Part shown: positions 33,285-43,919 of the stretch, piece by piece
Numbering within the stretch: position 1 is the stretch's first letter
How the letters are laid out: the number at the start of each line of letters is the position of its first letter
From: Erinaceus europaeus
Taxonomy: Eukaryota; Chordata; Mammalia; Eulipotyphla; Erinaceidae
NCBI RefSeq assembly: GCF_950295315.1
Contig: NC_080172.1
Location: 81,239,118 to 81,303,117, forward strand
Direction: 5' to 3'
Length of the DNA: 64,000 nucleotides
Translations under genes and position numbers: made by a program
The notes under the pieces: model-generated
Told to the model about the DNA's origin: nothing
Database searches by the model: none
The model's input: only the letters and a program-made list of their open reading frames with translations

Positions 33285-33490
33285 AGGACCGGGTGGTGGC
33301 ACACTTGGTATTATATATTTCACAGTGCTCAAGGACCCGGTTTCAAGCCCCTAATCCCCACCTGCAGGGGGGAAAGCTTTGCAAGTGGTAAAGCAGTACT
33401 GTAGGTGTCTCTCTCTATCTCTATCTCCCCTACCATCTCAATTCCTGGCTGTGTCTATCCAATAAATAAAGATAATTTAAAAAATTTAAA
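33285..33490 (+). repeat. SINE subfamily A
   Basis: GGACCGGGTGGTGGCACACT head, GGTTTCAAGCCCC B box, full body, tail AATTTAAAAAAAA. Flanked by CTGAATATATATTCC and CTGAGTATATATTCC, a 15-base duplication with one mismatch. Confidence 0.9.
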
Positions 33491-33845
33491 AAAAAACTGA
33501 GTATATATTCCTTCAGTCTCAGCACTTAAGGTTTCAAATTGGTAACCTGAGTGAATATTAACAGTGGGCTTAAATTATTAATACATTTGTAATAATGACC
33601 TTGTTTTGAAATATTAAATCACTTATAACCTTAGAACAGGGAGACCAGAAACAACTGGTCCTATCAGTATATAAGATACAGCTATTTGTAAATAACATTA
33701 AATGATATAAATTATGGTGAGGTCTTGTATGATACAGAAAATCCAAACTATGGGATTTTCAAAGTAAACTAAATTTCCAGATAGTCTGATTATAACAAAA
33801 CTACCTATTGCCTTCGTGAGTTCTAAGACAGCAGGAACCTTCACC

Positions 33846-33847
<2 letters not shown>

Positions 33848-33901
<54 letters not shown>
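33848..33901 (+). repeat. (TA)n microsatellite
   Basis: About 54 bases of pure TA inside the L1 3' UTR. Confidence 0.97.
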
Positions 33902-33904
<3 letters not shown>

Positions 33905-34239
33905 GTATTTCTCCCAGTCCTTGAACCTCTGGAGCATGGCTGATTTTCTTTCGTGCTTCTCTAGATCCATACCATTTGCTATATTGCATCTGCCAATCTC
34001 AAAAAAACTTATGAAACCAGTACCACCTCGACATGTTTCACTTCATATTATGTCCAGAGATGTTAGGAGTACAACGCCAACCCTTCAGCTCCTTTACTTT
34101 GGTGAGACCTTTCCTACCTCATAGGATTCCTTAATTCCATTTCAGGTGTTGCACTTCCTAACAAAACCACAGAACCTAGATATAGACCAGGGCCAAGGAA
34201 ATAGGGCAAATGTGCACATGTGTCCATAAATTCAGGGAA

Positions 34240-35061
34240 GACTACATTTTTATTTTTATTTTTTTATTTTACTTTTTATCTTTTTATTTTTATTTATAAA
34301 AAGGAAACACTGACAAAACTATAGAATAAGAGGGGTGCAATTCCACACAATTCCCACCACCAGAACTCCTTATCCCATCCCCTCCCCTGATAGCTTTCTT
34401 ATACTTTAACCCTGTGGGAGTATGGAACTAGGGTCATTATGGGGTGCAGAAGGTGGAAGGTCTGGCTTCTGTAATTGCTTCCCTGCTGAATATGGACATT
34501 GATAGGTTGATCCATACTCCCAGACTGACTCTCTTTTCTCTAGTGGGACAGGGATCTGTGGAAACAGGGCTCCAGGACACATTGGTGGGGTCATCAGCCT
34601 TGGGAAGACTGGCTGGCATCATGGTAGCATCTGGAACCTGGTGGCCAAGTAATGAGGCTGAAGGGTTGACAGTCCACACCTGACATCTCTGGACATAGTC
34701 TGAAGTGAAGGGTATTAGGTGGTACTCATTGCATTGATTAGGTTGGGATCAGCAAATGCAATATCATTTGGTATTAATTGAGAGAAATATGCAGGAAAGT
34801 AAGCCCCACCCTAGAGGTTCCAGGACTAGGGGAAATACAGGCTCTATAGAGGAAGCAGAAGGTTCCTGCTGTCTTAAGGTTTAACAAGGCAATAGATAGT
34901 TATTGCTCTAATCAGATTATTTGGCAGTTGGGTTAACTTTGAAAATCCCTTTGTTAGGATTTGCTGTATCATACACAACATCACCATAATTTATGTACTT
35001 TGACATTATTTGTATATAGCTGTGTCTTATAGAGTAATGGCACTGGTTGTTTCTGTTCTCC
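34240..35061 (-). mobile_element. L1 long 3' UTR, left part of a copy split by another L1
   Basis: T-rich left edge (34250-34305), the shared 3' block and then upstream 3' UTR to CTCCCTGGTCTAAGC. It resumes at 36407-36720 after the nested element. Confidence 0.88.
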
Positions 35062-35076
35062 CTGGTCTAAGCTTTT

Positions 35077-36391
35077 TTTTTTTTTTAAGAAAGGAAACAT
35101 TAACAAAAGCGTAGGATAGGAGGGGTACAACTCCACACAGTTCCCACCACCTGGTCTCCATATCCCATCCCCTCCCTGATAGCTTTACCATTCTCTATCC
35201 CTCTGGGAGTATGAACCCAAGGTCATTGTGGGTTGCAGAAGGTGGAAGGTCTGGCTTCTGTAATTGCTTCCCTGCTGAACATGGGCGTTGACTGGTCTGC
35301 CTCTCTTTCCCTAGTATGGTGGGGGTCTGGGGAAGCTGAGCTCCAGGACACATTGGTGGGGTCTTCAGTCCAGGGAAGTCTGTTCGGCATCATGCTGGCA
35401 TCCAGAACCTGGTGGCTGAAACGAGAGTTAACATACAAAGCCAAACAAATTGTTGAACAATCATGAACCTAAAGTCTGGAATAGTGCAGATGAAGTATTG
35501 GGGAGGTACTTTGCAGACTTTTGTGTATTTCTGCTTTCAGGTATGTATTTTTCCCTGGTTTATGGACTGTGTGAACATATGCTCTATCTCAGGGGACCTG
35601 GTCTATATCTAGGTTTGGGGACTTTTTTGGGGAGTGGAACACCTGGAATGGAATTAGAGAATACTATGAAAGGAAAGGTCTCATCTGAGTGATGAAGCTG
35701 AAGGGTTGTCATTCCACACTTGAAGTCTCTGGACACAGTCTGAAGTGAAGCATGCTGGGGTGGCACGCAGATGCAATATTATTTTATATGAATTGAGGGA
35801 AGCATGCAGGAAAGTGGGCCCCACCCGAAGGTTCCAGGACTGGGGGAAATATAGACTCTATAGTGGAAATGTGAGGTTCCTACTGTCTTAGGGTTCAAAA
35901 AGACAATGGATAGTTATTGTTATCATCACATTATTTGGTAATTGGGTTAACTTTGAAAAGTCCCTTTGCTAGGGTTTGCTGTATAATACCCAGAATCTTG
36001 TATATAGCGGTGTCACCGGTTGCTTCTGTTCTCCCTGGTCTAGGCTTTTGAGAGAGTCAACATATCAAAGACTCAGCCTATGTATTAAATAGACTCACTC
36101 TGTGTTTTAAGAAGTTCTAGACATATGATCAATTTTTCCCCTCTCATATTAATTGAATAGTGATTTATATGACTACACTTTAATAGGAGGGTACAAAAAC
36201 ACCATTCCCACCAACAAAAGACTGTGTCCCATCCCACCCATCTCCCACCCCCCACTCCCCCACACCCCCACCAGCCTGGGAAGCCGAATATCTACCCTCC
36301 CCCTCACCACAGGGTTTTTTTTTTTTTTTTTTTTGCCCTACTTTGGATTTAATCAGATCCTGTTTTAGTTTCCTTTTCTGTTCTTTCTCAA
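35077..36391 (-). mobile_element. L1 nested in another L1, with 15-base duplication
   Basis: Poly(A) side is the T run at 35073-35086; the element extends through the long 3' UTR to a 5' break at 36391. CTGGTCTAAGCTTTT occurs at 35062-35076 and 36392-36406. Its upstream part includes a C-rich (G-rich on minus) tract at 36234-36275 and a poly-T run at 36316-36334. Confidence 0.92.
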
Positions 36392-36406
36392 CTGGTCTAA
36401 GCTTTT

Positions 36407-36720
36407 AAGAGAGTCAGCACTTCAAAGACTCAGCCTATGGTCTGTATATTAAAAAGTTTGAGACGTTCAACTAATTTTTCCCTATCATATTAATAAAATA
36501 GTGACTTATATGACTACCAGTTAATAGGAGTGTACATAAACACCATTCCCAACACCAAAAGACTGTACCCTTCCCTTCCCCATCCACACCCCCAGTGAAG
36601 CTGAACATCCACCCTCATCCTCAACCCAGAGATTTTTACTTTGCTGCCCTACTCCTTACTCAGTCAAATCCTGCTTTGAGTTTCCCTTTCTGTTCTTCTT
36701 TACATAAAGGAACACATACC
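36407..36720 (-). mobile_element. Continuation of the host L1 3' UTR
   Basis: Continues the copy broken at 35061 (AAGAGAGTCAGCACTTC, CCCTATCATATTAATAAAATAG), reaching the region just after the ORF2 stop. Confidence 0.85.
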
Positions 36721-36964
36721 AATCTTAACTATGCATCTTGAAGAACTGTGACATATTTCATGTCACCATCTAGATATGAACAATTCCACCAACTATTTTA
36801 TTTTCCTCTATCCTTCAAAGGAAGGCAGCCATTCTCCAATATTCTATTAACACATTTCTTTTTCCTTAAAGTTCACAGAGTGTTGTCATTTAGAATATGA
36901 TTTTGTTTTCATCATCTTTTTTTAAGGTTTTTATTTATGTTTTTAAAGTACATACCTTTTTATA

Positions 36965-37205
36965 CAGTTATATGTTTTTCATTGTTTAGATATTTTTATT
37001 TATTTATTTTTATCACTGGATAGAGACAGAGAGAAATTGAGAGGGGAGAAGGGATACAGAGGGAGAGAGACAGAAATACCTGTGGCATTGCTTCATCACT
37101 CATGATGCTTTCTCGGTGCAGGTGGGGACCATGGGTTTAAACCTGGTTCCTTGTGCACTGTGATATGTGTGCTTAACCAGGTGTGCCACCACCTGGCTCC
37201 TTATT
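36965..37205 (-). repeat. SINE subfamily A, antisense
   Basis: TATCACTGGATAGAGACAGAG, TTGCTTCATCACTCATGATGC, GGTGGGGACCATGGGTTTAA and GGTGTGCCACCACCTGGCTCC from tail to head. Confidence 0.88.
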
Positions 37206-37219
37206 TTTCATTGTTTAGG

Positions 37220-37460
37220 ATGCTAATAAAATCAGTGTTGATGATAGGTATCTTATTCATCTGCTTTGGGGAGGTTAAAGGTTTACAGATGTAGGAACGT
37301 AGTTATAATTGCTCATCTCAACGAGATAGGTTTCTGCAAAACATTCTCACCCACAAATTAGATCCATCATCATTTACCAGGACTTAGAATCCTCCCTCCT
37401 CCCATACCATTCTTCCTGTCCTCCTTTACCAGAGTCCTACAATTTTTCTATTTTTCTGTA
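37220..37460 (-). mobile_element. Old L1 3' UTR fragment, antisense
   Basis: GGAGGTTAAAGGTTTACAG and GATCCATCATCATTTACCAGG match the older 3' UTR type at 17690 and 26500. Confidence 0.65.
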
Positions 37461-37686
37461 GTGTGTATATTTTCTTTTCTCACTAATAAAGTCTCTTTAG
37501 AAATTTTAATTCACTCTTCTTATAACTTTAAATTGATAATTTCCAGAATTACATCTATATGAGATTCTTATATTCACATGCTTTGAATTATTTGTTCCCC
37601 AAGCTTAAAAAAGATTTAGATCACTTTGTGGTTCCAAGAATACCTCAAAATTAATGGAACATGCTATTACTACTTCAAATAGTGTG

Positions 37687-38485
37687 ATGGTTTCTCTGGC
37701 TGTGCAGAAGCTTTTCAATTTGATGTAGTCCCATTGATTTGTTTCTGTTTTAGTCTTCCTTCCAATTAGGTTTGTATAATCAAAGATGTCCTTGTGGTTT
37801 AGGTGGGAAAGTGTTCCCCCAATGTTTTCCTCTAAGTATTTGATAGCTTCTGGTCTAACATCCAGGTCCTTGATCCATCTGGAGTTGACTTTCGTTTCTG
37901 GTGAGATAAAGTGGTTCAGTTTCATTCTTTCTGCATGTTTCAACCCAGTTTTCCCAGCACCATTTTTAAAGAGAGCTTCCTTCCTCTATCTAATGCTTTG
38001 GGACCCCTTATCAAAGATTAGATGTCCATAGGTGAGATAATGTGGTTCAGTTTCATTCTTCTGCATGTTTCAACCCAGTTTTCTCAGCACCATTTATTGA
38101 AGAGAGCCTCCTTCCTCCATTTAATACTTTGGGCCCCCTTATTAAAGATTAGATGTCCATAGGTGTGGGGGGTTAGTTTTGGGCTTTCAGTTCTGTTCCA
38201 CTGGTCTGTGTGCCTATTTTTGTTCTAGTACCAGGTTGTTTTAATGATGATGGCCTTATAATATAGTTTGAGATCTGGGAGTGTGATGCCTCCATTGCGT
38301 TTCTTTTCCTCAAGATTTTTTTGGTGATTCTAGGTGTTGCAGAAACTTGGTGGAACTTTGATGGGTATCACATTAAATTTGTACATGGCTCTGGGGAGAA
38401 TATTCACTTTGATGATATTAATTCTTCCAATCCATGAGGATGGGAAGTCTTTCCATTTCTTGGTGTCATTTTCTATTTCTTTAAA
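37687..38485 (-). mobile_element. L1 ORF2 segment, main part of a twin-primed copy
   Basis: The minus strand encodes ORF2: NSRWIKDLDVRPEAIKYLEE, NQWDYIKLKSFCTARETI and, further upstream, INIIKV-type and KVP-type blocks. It contains a 131-base tandem duplication (37900-38161) that breaks the frame. Confidence 0.85.
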
Positions 38486-38489
38486 TAGT

Positions 38490-38625
38490 TCATTATGCAA
38501 ACACTAAATCCGAAAAAGAGGATATCCAGGATTCACTCTCATTCACTGTCGCAGCAAAACCAATAAGATATCTAGGAATAAAGCTGACCAAAGAAGTAAA
38601 AGACTTGTATACTGAAGATTAAATT
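38490..38625 (+). mobile_element. L1 ORF2 segment, inverted 5' part
   Basis: The plus strand encodes AAKPIRYLGIKLTKEVKDLYT, the ORF2 block immediately upstream of the minus-strand segment, so the pair is one insertion with a 5' inversion. Confidence 0.8.
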
Positions 38626-38639
38626 TTTAAGCCATCAAG

Positions 38640-39475
38640 AAAATGATGTCTGTAGCCAAAGGAGCAGAAAAAGAACAGCCCTTTCAGAACAGAGCCATTT
38701 TGATGAAACTTCTTATCTTAGTTGAATAGTGAAAGTGGTGCCTGTGTTTCTTCATACCTCTCCTCCAACCCTCTGCACCCCTTCCCCCTGTACATACACA
38801 GATACCATGTACCTCTTCACCTCAAGGTTTGCAGTCAGAGACTATGGATAAAGCCTATTGTTTGTTTTCAGTTTGTATTAGCAGTGTGCTTCCTCCACCC
38901 TTTCCTATTGGATTCTGTGACTAAAGAGAGCATAAGGTGTTTCCCTGCTGACCAACTTTAATTATACAGAATGTAGGTGACAGAAATTGCAAAAATGAAA
39001 AAGTAGCCTAGCTTTATGTTTCCCACATGACATCACATGGAATATTATAGGTAGGCTAAAATTAAAAGAGAATAATACGCAGCATAATACTATATTGCTT
39101 TTTACAAAATCTGTAGAGGGTGCAACTTTGAGTGTGAAATCTATTGTAAACTATAGAATAAGCTTATAGTAATCTTTCAATATGAGTTCACTGATTATAA
39201 AGAATTTACCACTCAGCATATTGATAGTGAAACTTAATGTGCATATGTTGAGGTTGGGATTTTGGAGAATCTCTGTACTTTCTGCTCATTTTCAGGATTA
39301 CAAATTTTCCTCTAAGAATAATCTATTCTTTATATAACAAGAACAATTATTTAAAAACCTGATATTTAAAGACAGTTTGCAAAGAAATTAGAAATTAAGT
39401 TAATTAACCCAAAGTTGGAATGTGTAACAAATAGGAGAAGCTGAAATTAATAAAAACAAATAACAAATAGATCAA
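38640..39475. other. Intergenic sequence
   Basis: Nothing recognised; no supported coding frame. Confidence 0.5.
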
Positions 39476-39480
39476 GTAAT

Positions 39481-39957
39481 TGTCTTCTGCCAGGCTAGCT
39501 TCACAGGAGAGAGACCAGGAACTCATGGAGGCATGGTAACACAATTCTTTATTCACATGGGAGCGCCCCAGAGTCTGGCGAACACCAAACAGCAATGGCA
39601 GCCTCCTGCTCTGCACGCCAGCCCTTCTCCAGGTTGGGATGTGGAAAAAAGAGTGAAACCAGCAACAGAAGTGAATTTTATGGGATAAAACTGGAAGTGG
39701 CAAGTTGGGAATGGAGATGGCTAGGAAAGGGGGTGGAGAAAAGAAAAAGGCAAGCTGGAACTTCCTTAGCTACCATTGCTATGGTCTTAACTGGCTGGAA
39801 TTAGCAATACCCTGAGGGGATAATGTGGTGGGGAGGAGACCTTTAGTCATTTATAAGACAAAGCTGAAGATTAGCATGTAGATAAAGGGACAGGCCATAC
39901 TATCATAGCATGGTTTGTGCGCCATGCCTAACTCAACCACATCTGCACAATTTCCCA
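39481..39957 (-). repeat. Solo LTR, probably class II ERV
   Basis: On the minus strand it begins near TGTGCAGATGTGG (or TGGGAAATTG a few bases earlier) and ends GGCAGAAGACA. It has ATAAAAT near 39675 as a TATA candidate and AATAAAG at 39548-39554. Different family from 5017-5458. No internal region; duplication not found. Confidence 0.65.
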
Positions 39958-40089
39958 ATAGTCTTCCAAAAATAAACTATTTTAAGACTCTAGGGTGGAA
40001 ATATGTGCAATCATGATTTTGATGAAAAAGATGAATATGCATAATCAGGGATAAAAATATAAGTATGATATATATTATTTGCAACTAAA

Positions 40090-41265
40090 ATTTACAGAAG
40101 AGATCCAAAAGGATGAGAAACACAGGAAAAAATGCTCCAAGTCTTTGTCAGAGAAACGCAAATCAAGACAACAATGAGATACCATCTCAGTCCTGTGAGA
40201 ATGTCATACATCAGAAAAGGTAGCAGCAGCAAATGTTGGAGAGGTTGTGGGGACAAAAGAACTCTCCTGCACTGCTGGAATGTACATGGGTCCAACCTCT
40301 GTGAAGAACAGTCTGAAGAACTCTCAGAAGGCTAGAAATGGACCTGCCTTATGATCCTGCAATTTCTCTCCTGGGATATGTCCTAAGGAACCCAACACAT
40401 CCATCTGAAAAGATTTGTGTATACCTATGTTCATAGCAGCACAATTTATAATAGCCAAAACCTAGAAGCAACTCAGGTGTCCTACAACAGAAAAGTGGCT
40501 GAGCAAGTTGTGGTATATATACATAATGAAATACTACTCAGCTATAAAAAATGGTGATTTCACCATTTTCAACCCATATTGGATGGAGCTTAAAGAAATG
40601 ATGTTAAGTGAAATGAGTTAGAAACAGAAGGATGGGGGGTCGGGCGGTGGCGCAGTGGGTTAAGCGCACGTGGCGCAAAGCGCAGGAACCAGCGTAAGGA
40701 TCCCGGTTCGAGCCCCCGGCTCCCCACCTGCAGGGGAGTCGCTTCACAGGCAGTGAAGCAGGTCTGCAGGTGTCTATCTTTCTCTCCCCTTCTCTGTCTT
40801 CCCTTCCTCTCTCCATTTCTCTCTGTCCTATCCAACAACGAATTGCGTCAACAAGGGCAATAATAATAACCACAACGAAGCTACAACAAGGGCAACAAAA
40901 GGGGGGAAAAAATGGCCTCCAGGAGCGGTGGATTCATGGTGCAGGCACCGAGCCCAGCAGTAACCCTGGAGGAGGAAAAAAAAAAAAAAGAAACAGAAGG
41001 ATGAATATAGGATGATATCACTCACAGGCTGAAGTTTAAAAACAAGATCAGAAGAGAAAACACAAGTAGAACCTGAACTGGAGTTGGTGTATTGCACCAA
41101 AGTAAAAAATTCTGAAGTGGGTGGGAAGGAAAACGATGACAGAGGACCTAGTGGGGTTTGTATTGTTGTGTAGAAAACTGAGAAATGTTATGCATGTGCA
41201 AACTATTGAATTTATTATCAACCGTAAAACATTAATCCCCCAATAAAGAAATTAAAAAAAAATAA
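40090..41265 (+). mobile_element. L1 with short-type 3' end, split by a SINE
   Basis: ORF2 C-terminal sequence ([18 protein letters not shown] frame, broken) with the [15 protein letters not shown] block near 40235, the ORF2 end near 40560-40620, then after the SINE a short 3' UTR ending CCAATAAAGAAATTAAAAAAA. The short 3' UTR distinguishes it from the long-type copies. Confidence 0.88.
40635..40988 (+). repeat. Young full-length long SINE (subfamily B) with 15-base duplication
   Basis: The most intact SINE in the window. A box TGGCGCAGTGGG (40648-40659), B box GGTTCGAGCCC (40705-40715), and several intact CpGs. After the CT stretch it carries a 3' extension (GGCCTCCAGGAGCGGTGGAT, AGCAGTAACCCTGGAGG) and poly(A). 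AGAAACAGAAGGATG flanks it at 40620-40634 and 40989-41003. Confidence 0.97.
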
Positions 41266-41388
41266 AGTCTAAATGTAGTAGATAGCATCTCAGAGAATAT
41301 AAATTACTAAAATTAGCCAAGAGAAAAATCTAAAAACTTTAATCAATTATTTACAATATGAAAGAGTGAAAACATTTAAAATAAAATC

Positions 41389-42112
41389 ACACAACGATTG
41401 CCACCTCAACATGCTTCACTTCAGACTGTGTCCAGAGACTTCACATGTGGAATGACAACCCTTCAGCTTTATTACTTGGGTGAGACCTTTCCTTTCATAG
41501 TATACTCTAATTCCATCTCAGGTGGTTCACTTTCTAACAAAGTCCCAAAACCTAGATATACACTAGTTTCTGTGAGAGAGAGCATATGTTCACACGTATC
41601 CGTAAACTACTACAAAATATATACCTGAAAGCAGAAGTACACTAGAGTTTGCAGTGAGTATCCCCCTAACACTTCCTCTCTACTATTCCAAGCTTTGGGT
41701 CCATGATTGCTCAACAACTTGTTTGGCTTCGTATGTTAACTCTCTTTTCAGTCACCAGGTTCCAGATGTCATCGGGATGCCGGCCAGGCTTCCCTGGACT
41801 GAAGACCCCACCAATGTGTCCTGGAGCTCAGCTTCCCCAGAACCCCACCCTACTAGGGAAAGAGAGAGGCAGACTGGGAGTATGGACCGACCAGTCAACG
41901 TCCATGTTCAGCTGGGAAGCAATTACAGAAGCCAGACCTTCTACCTTCTGCAACCCTCAATGACCCTGGGTCCATGCTCCCAGAGGGATAGAGAATGGGA
42001 AAGCTATCAGGGGAGGGGGTGGGATATGGAGAATGGGTGGTGGGAATTGTGTGGAATTGTACCCCTCCTACCCTATGGTTTTGTTAATTAATACTTTCTT
42101 AAATTAAAAAAA
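41389..42112 (+). mobile_element. Young 5'-truncated L1, long 3' UTR
   Basis: Nearly the same sequence as 20110-20850, beginning at ACAACGATTGCCACC and ending with a short A-rich tail. It holds the same 145-codon open frame (41654-42091). Confidence 0.9.
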
Positions 42113-42342
42113 AATCATTATATGCAATGTTACTATCAGACATGTTCACAGTCTAATTCATCACTTTTAATGCAAATAAAATTCAAATATCATTCAAACA
42201 TACACAAAAATAAGAAAAGCTTCTAATTTTATCTTAGGAAGTTTCCTTATAATTAAAAAAATGTTTTGGACATATTGAAAAATACTTTTTAGAAAAAATC
42301 AGTAGTTACAAGGGACTAATAGTAGAAAAAAAGAGAGAAAGT

Positions 42343-42545
42343 GGATGGTGGCACATCTGGTTGAACACAAATGTCACAATGTGCATGGACTCTGGTTCGA
42401 GACCCCAGTCCCTCTTGCAGGGAGAAAGCTTTGTGAGTGGTAAAGCAGAGTTACAGTTGTCTCTCTGTATCTTTCCCTCTCTGTCACCTTCTTCCTTCTC
42501 AATTTCTGGCTGTCTCTATCCAATAAATAAAGATAAAAAAATAAA
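42343..42545 (+). repeat. SINE subfamily A
   Basis: GGTGGCACATCTGGTTGAAC head, GGTTCGAGACCCC B box, ATCCAATAAATAAAGATAAAA tail. Confidence 0.9.
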
Positions 42546-42821
42546 AGAAATAAAAGGAGAGAGGAATTGACAAATTACAGAGGATTTTTAGGTCAGTGAA
42601 TCTATTCTAAATGATTCTATATGGTCAGTACATGCCACTAAAAATGTCAAAAAGGACTGAAGTAAGGAAAATTAAAATTCACCATATGCAAATCTGTGGG
42701 ATGTAGCTAAAAACAGTGCTTAGAAGAAAATGTGTTAAACTAAACATGTCTTAAAAAAAAAAAAAAGAAATCTCCAAATCCTCAGTGTGATAACCTCAAT
42801 CAAATTATAAAGAACATAGCC

Positions 42822-43020
42822 GGGTGGTGGCACACCTGGGTGAGCATACCCGTTACAGTGCACAAGGACATGGGTTTAAGCCCCCAGTCCCCACTTAGCA
42901 GGAGGAAACTTCACGAGTGGTAAAGTAGTGCTGCAAGTGTCTCTCTTCATCTTCCCTTCCCTCGCAATTTCTGTCTGTCCTATCATATAAAATAAATTTA
43001 ATAAAAAAAATATATGTTAA
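42822..43020 (+). repeat. SINE subfamily A
   Basis: GCCGGGTGGTGGCACACCTG head, GGGTTTAAGCCCCC B box, AGTGGTAAAGTAGTGCTGC body, A-rich tail. Confidence 0.9.
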
Positions 43021-43354
43021 AAAAACTAGATAAAGAAAATATACCTAAATCAAGCAAGACAAAATTAAATTCCCATACTCAGTAAAGGTAGACAGTATAT
43101 AATGTTTGTAAATCTAAGAGCAATGGTCAGAACACACTATAAAAAGAGGCTTATCGGACTGACTTTGTAAAGTTCTTATTAGATATTCTTTGACTATCAC
43201 CTAAAAATATTGTATAAAATTTACATTTCAACTAGAAATCTATAAAGTTAGCCTGACCTGAATTTGCTTCAGCACGGGATAACATCATTATTTGTAAAAT
43301 GCTCTTGATCTAATGTGAGAAAATATTACAATTTGGAAAAAAATAATTCTCTCA

Positions 43355-43560
43355 GGGACCAGTTCAGTGAGTAGAGTAGAACTATAGGCTTTGCTCCCCA
43401 ACACCAACAGCAGCACTATGGATGGCACTGAGGGACTCTCATAGTTGGCGCAACTGTGCTGTTGTATCTCAGTTCTTGCTACCTTTTTGTCTCTCCTTCT
43501 GTCTTTTCTTCTTCTCTCTATCTTACTTTTTCAAGATATAGAAAAATATGAAATAAAAAA
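43355..43560 (+). repeat. Diverged SINE-like repeat
   Basis: GGGACCAGTTCAGTGAGTAG head, TGCTCCCCAACACC, then CT-rich stretch and ATGAAATAAAAAAA tail. Confidence 0.55.
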
Positions 43561-43572
43561 AAAGCTATTTGG

Positions 43573-43700
43573 GATGGAAGGTAGGTAGCCTAAAGGTTAT
43601 GCAAAGAGATTCTCATGCCTGAGGCTCCATAGTTCAATCCCCTACGTAACTACCATAAGCCAGAGCTGAGCAGTGCTCTGGTAAAAAAAAAAAAAAAAAT
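43573..43700 (+). repeat. tRNA-like SINE, subfamily C
   Basis: GGTTATGCAAAGAGATTCTC, TGCCTGAGGCTCC, GTTCAATCCCC B box and CAGAGCTGAGCAGTGCTCTG body, then poly(A). Confidence 0.85.
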
Positions 43701-43789
43701 TAGCCAATTAGACCACTTGTAAATATTGTATATACATGACTCCTTTATTGTCTTGTGTTACAGTAATTTTTCTTGAACCACTTAATAAT

Positions 43790-43912
43790 GTGCCTCTTTT
43801 GCCATGTATGGGACCCAGGATCAAATCTGGTCCCCACTGCAATGGAGGAAACTTAGATGCTGTGATAATCTTTCTCACCTCTGTCTGTCTGTCTCTCTTG
43901 TGTCTGAAGAAA
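43790..43912 (+). repeat. Diverged SINE subfamily A fragment
   Basis: GGGACCCAGGATCAAATCTGG and GTCTGTCTGTCTCTC blocks; head missing. Confidence 0.5.
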
Positions 43913-43919
43913 AAAAGTC

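Larger units (their letters stand above)
32793..34237 (+). mobile_element. L1 ORF2 C-terminus plus 5' part of the long 3' UTR, inverted
   Basis: Starts in ORF2 (AATACTACTCATCTATTAAG), passes the stop and runs through the 3' UTR to GTGTCCATAAATTCAGGG. That is within a few tens of bases of where the minus-strand piece 32078-32792 begins in element coordinates. A SINE (33285-33490) and a TA tract (33848-33901) interrupt it. Confidence 0.75.

Noticed and set aside
40648..40715. Functional tRNA gene
   Set aside because: A and B boxes are present, but the sequence cannot fold into a complete cloverleaf and belongs to a SINE.
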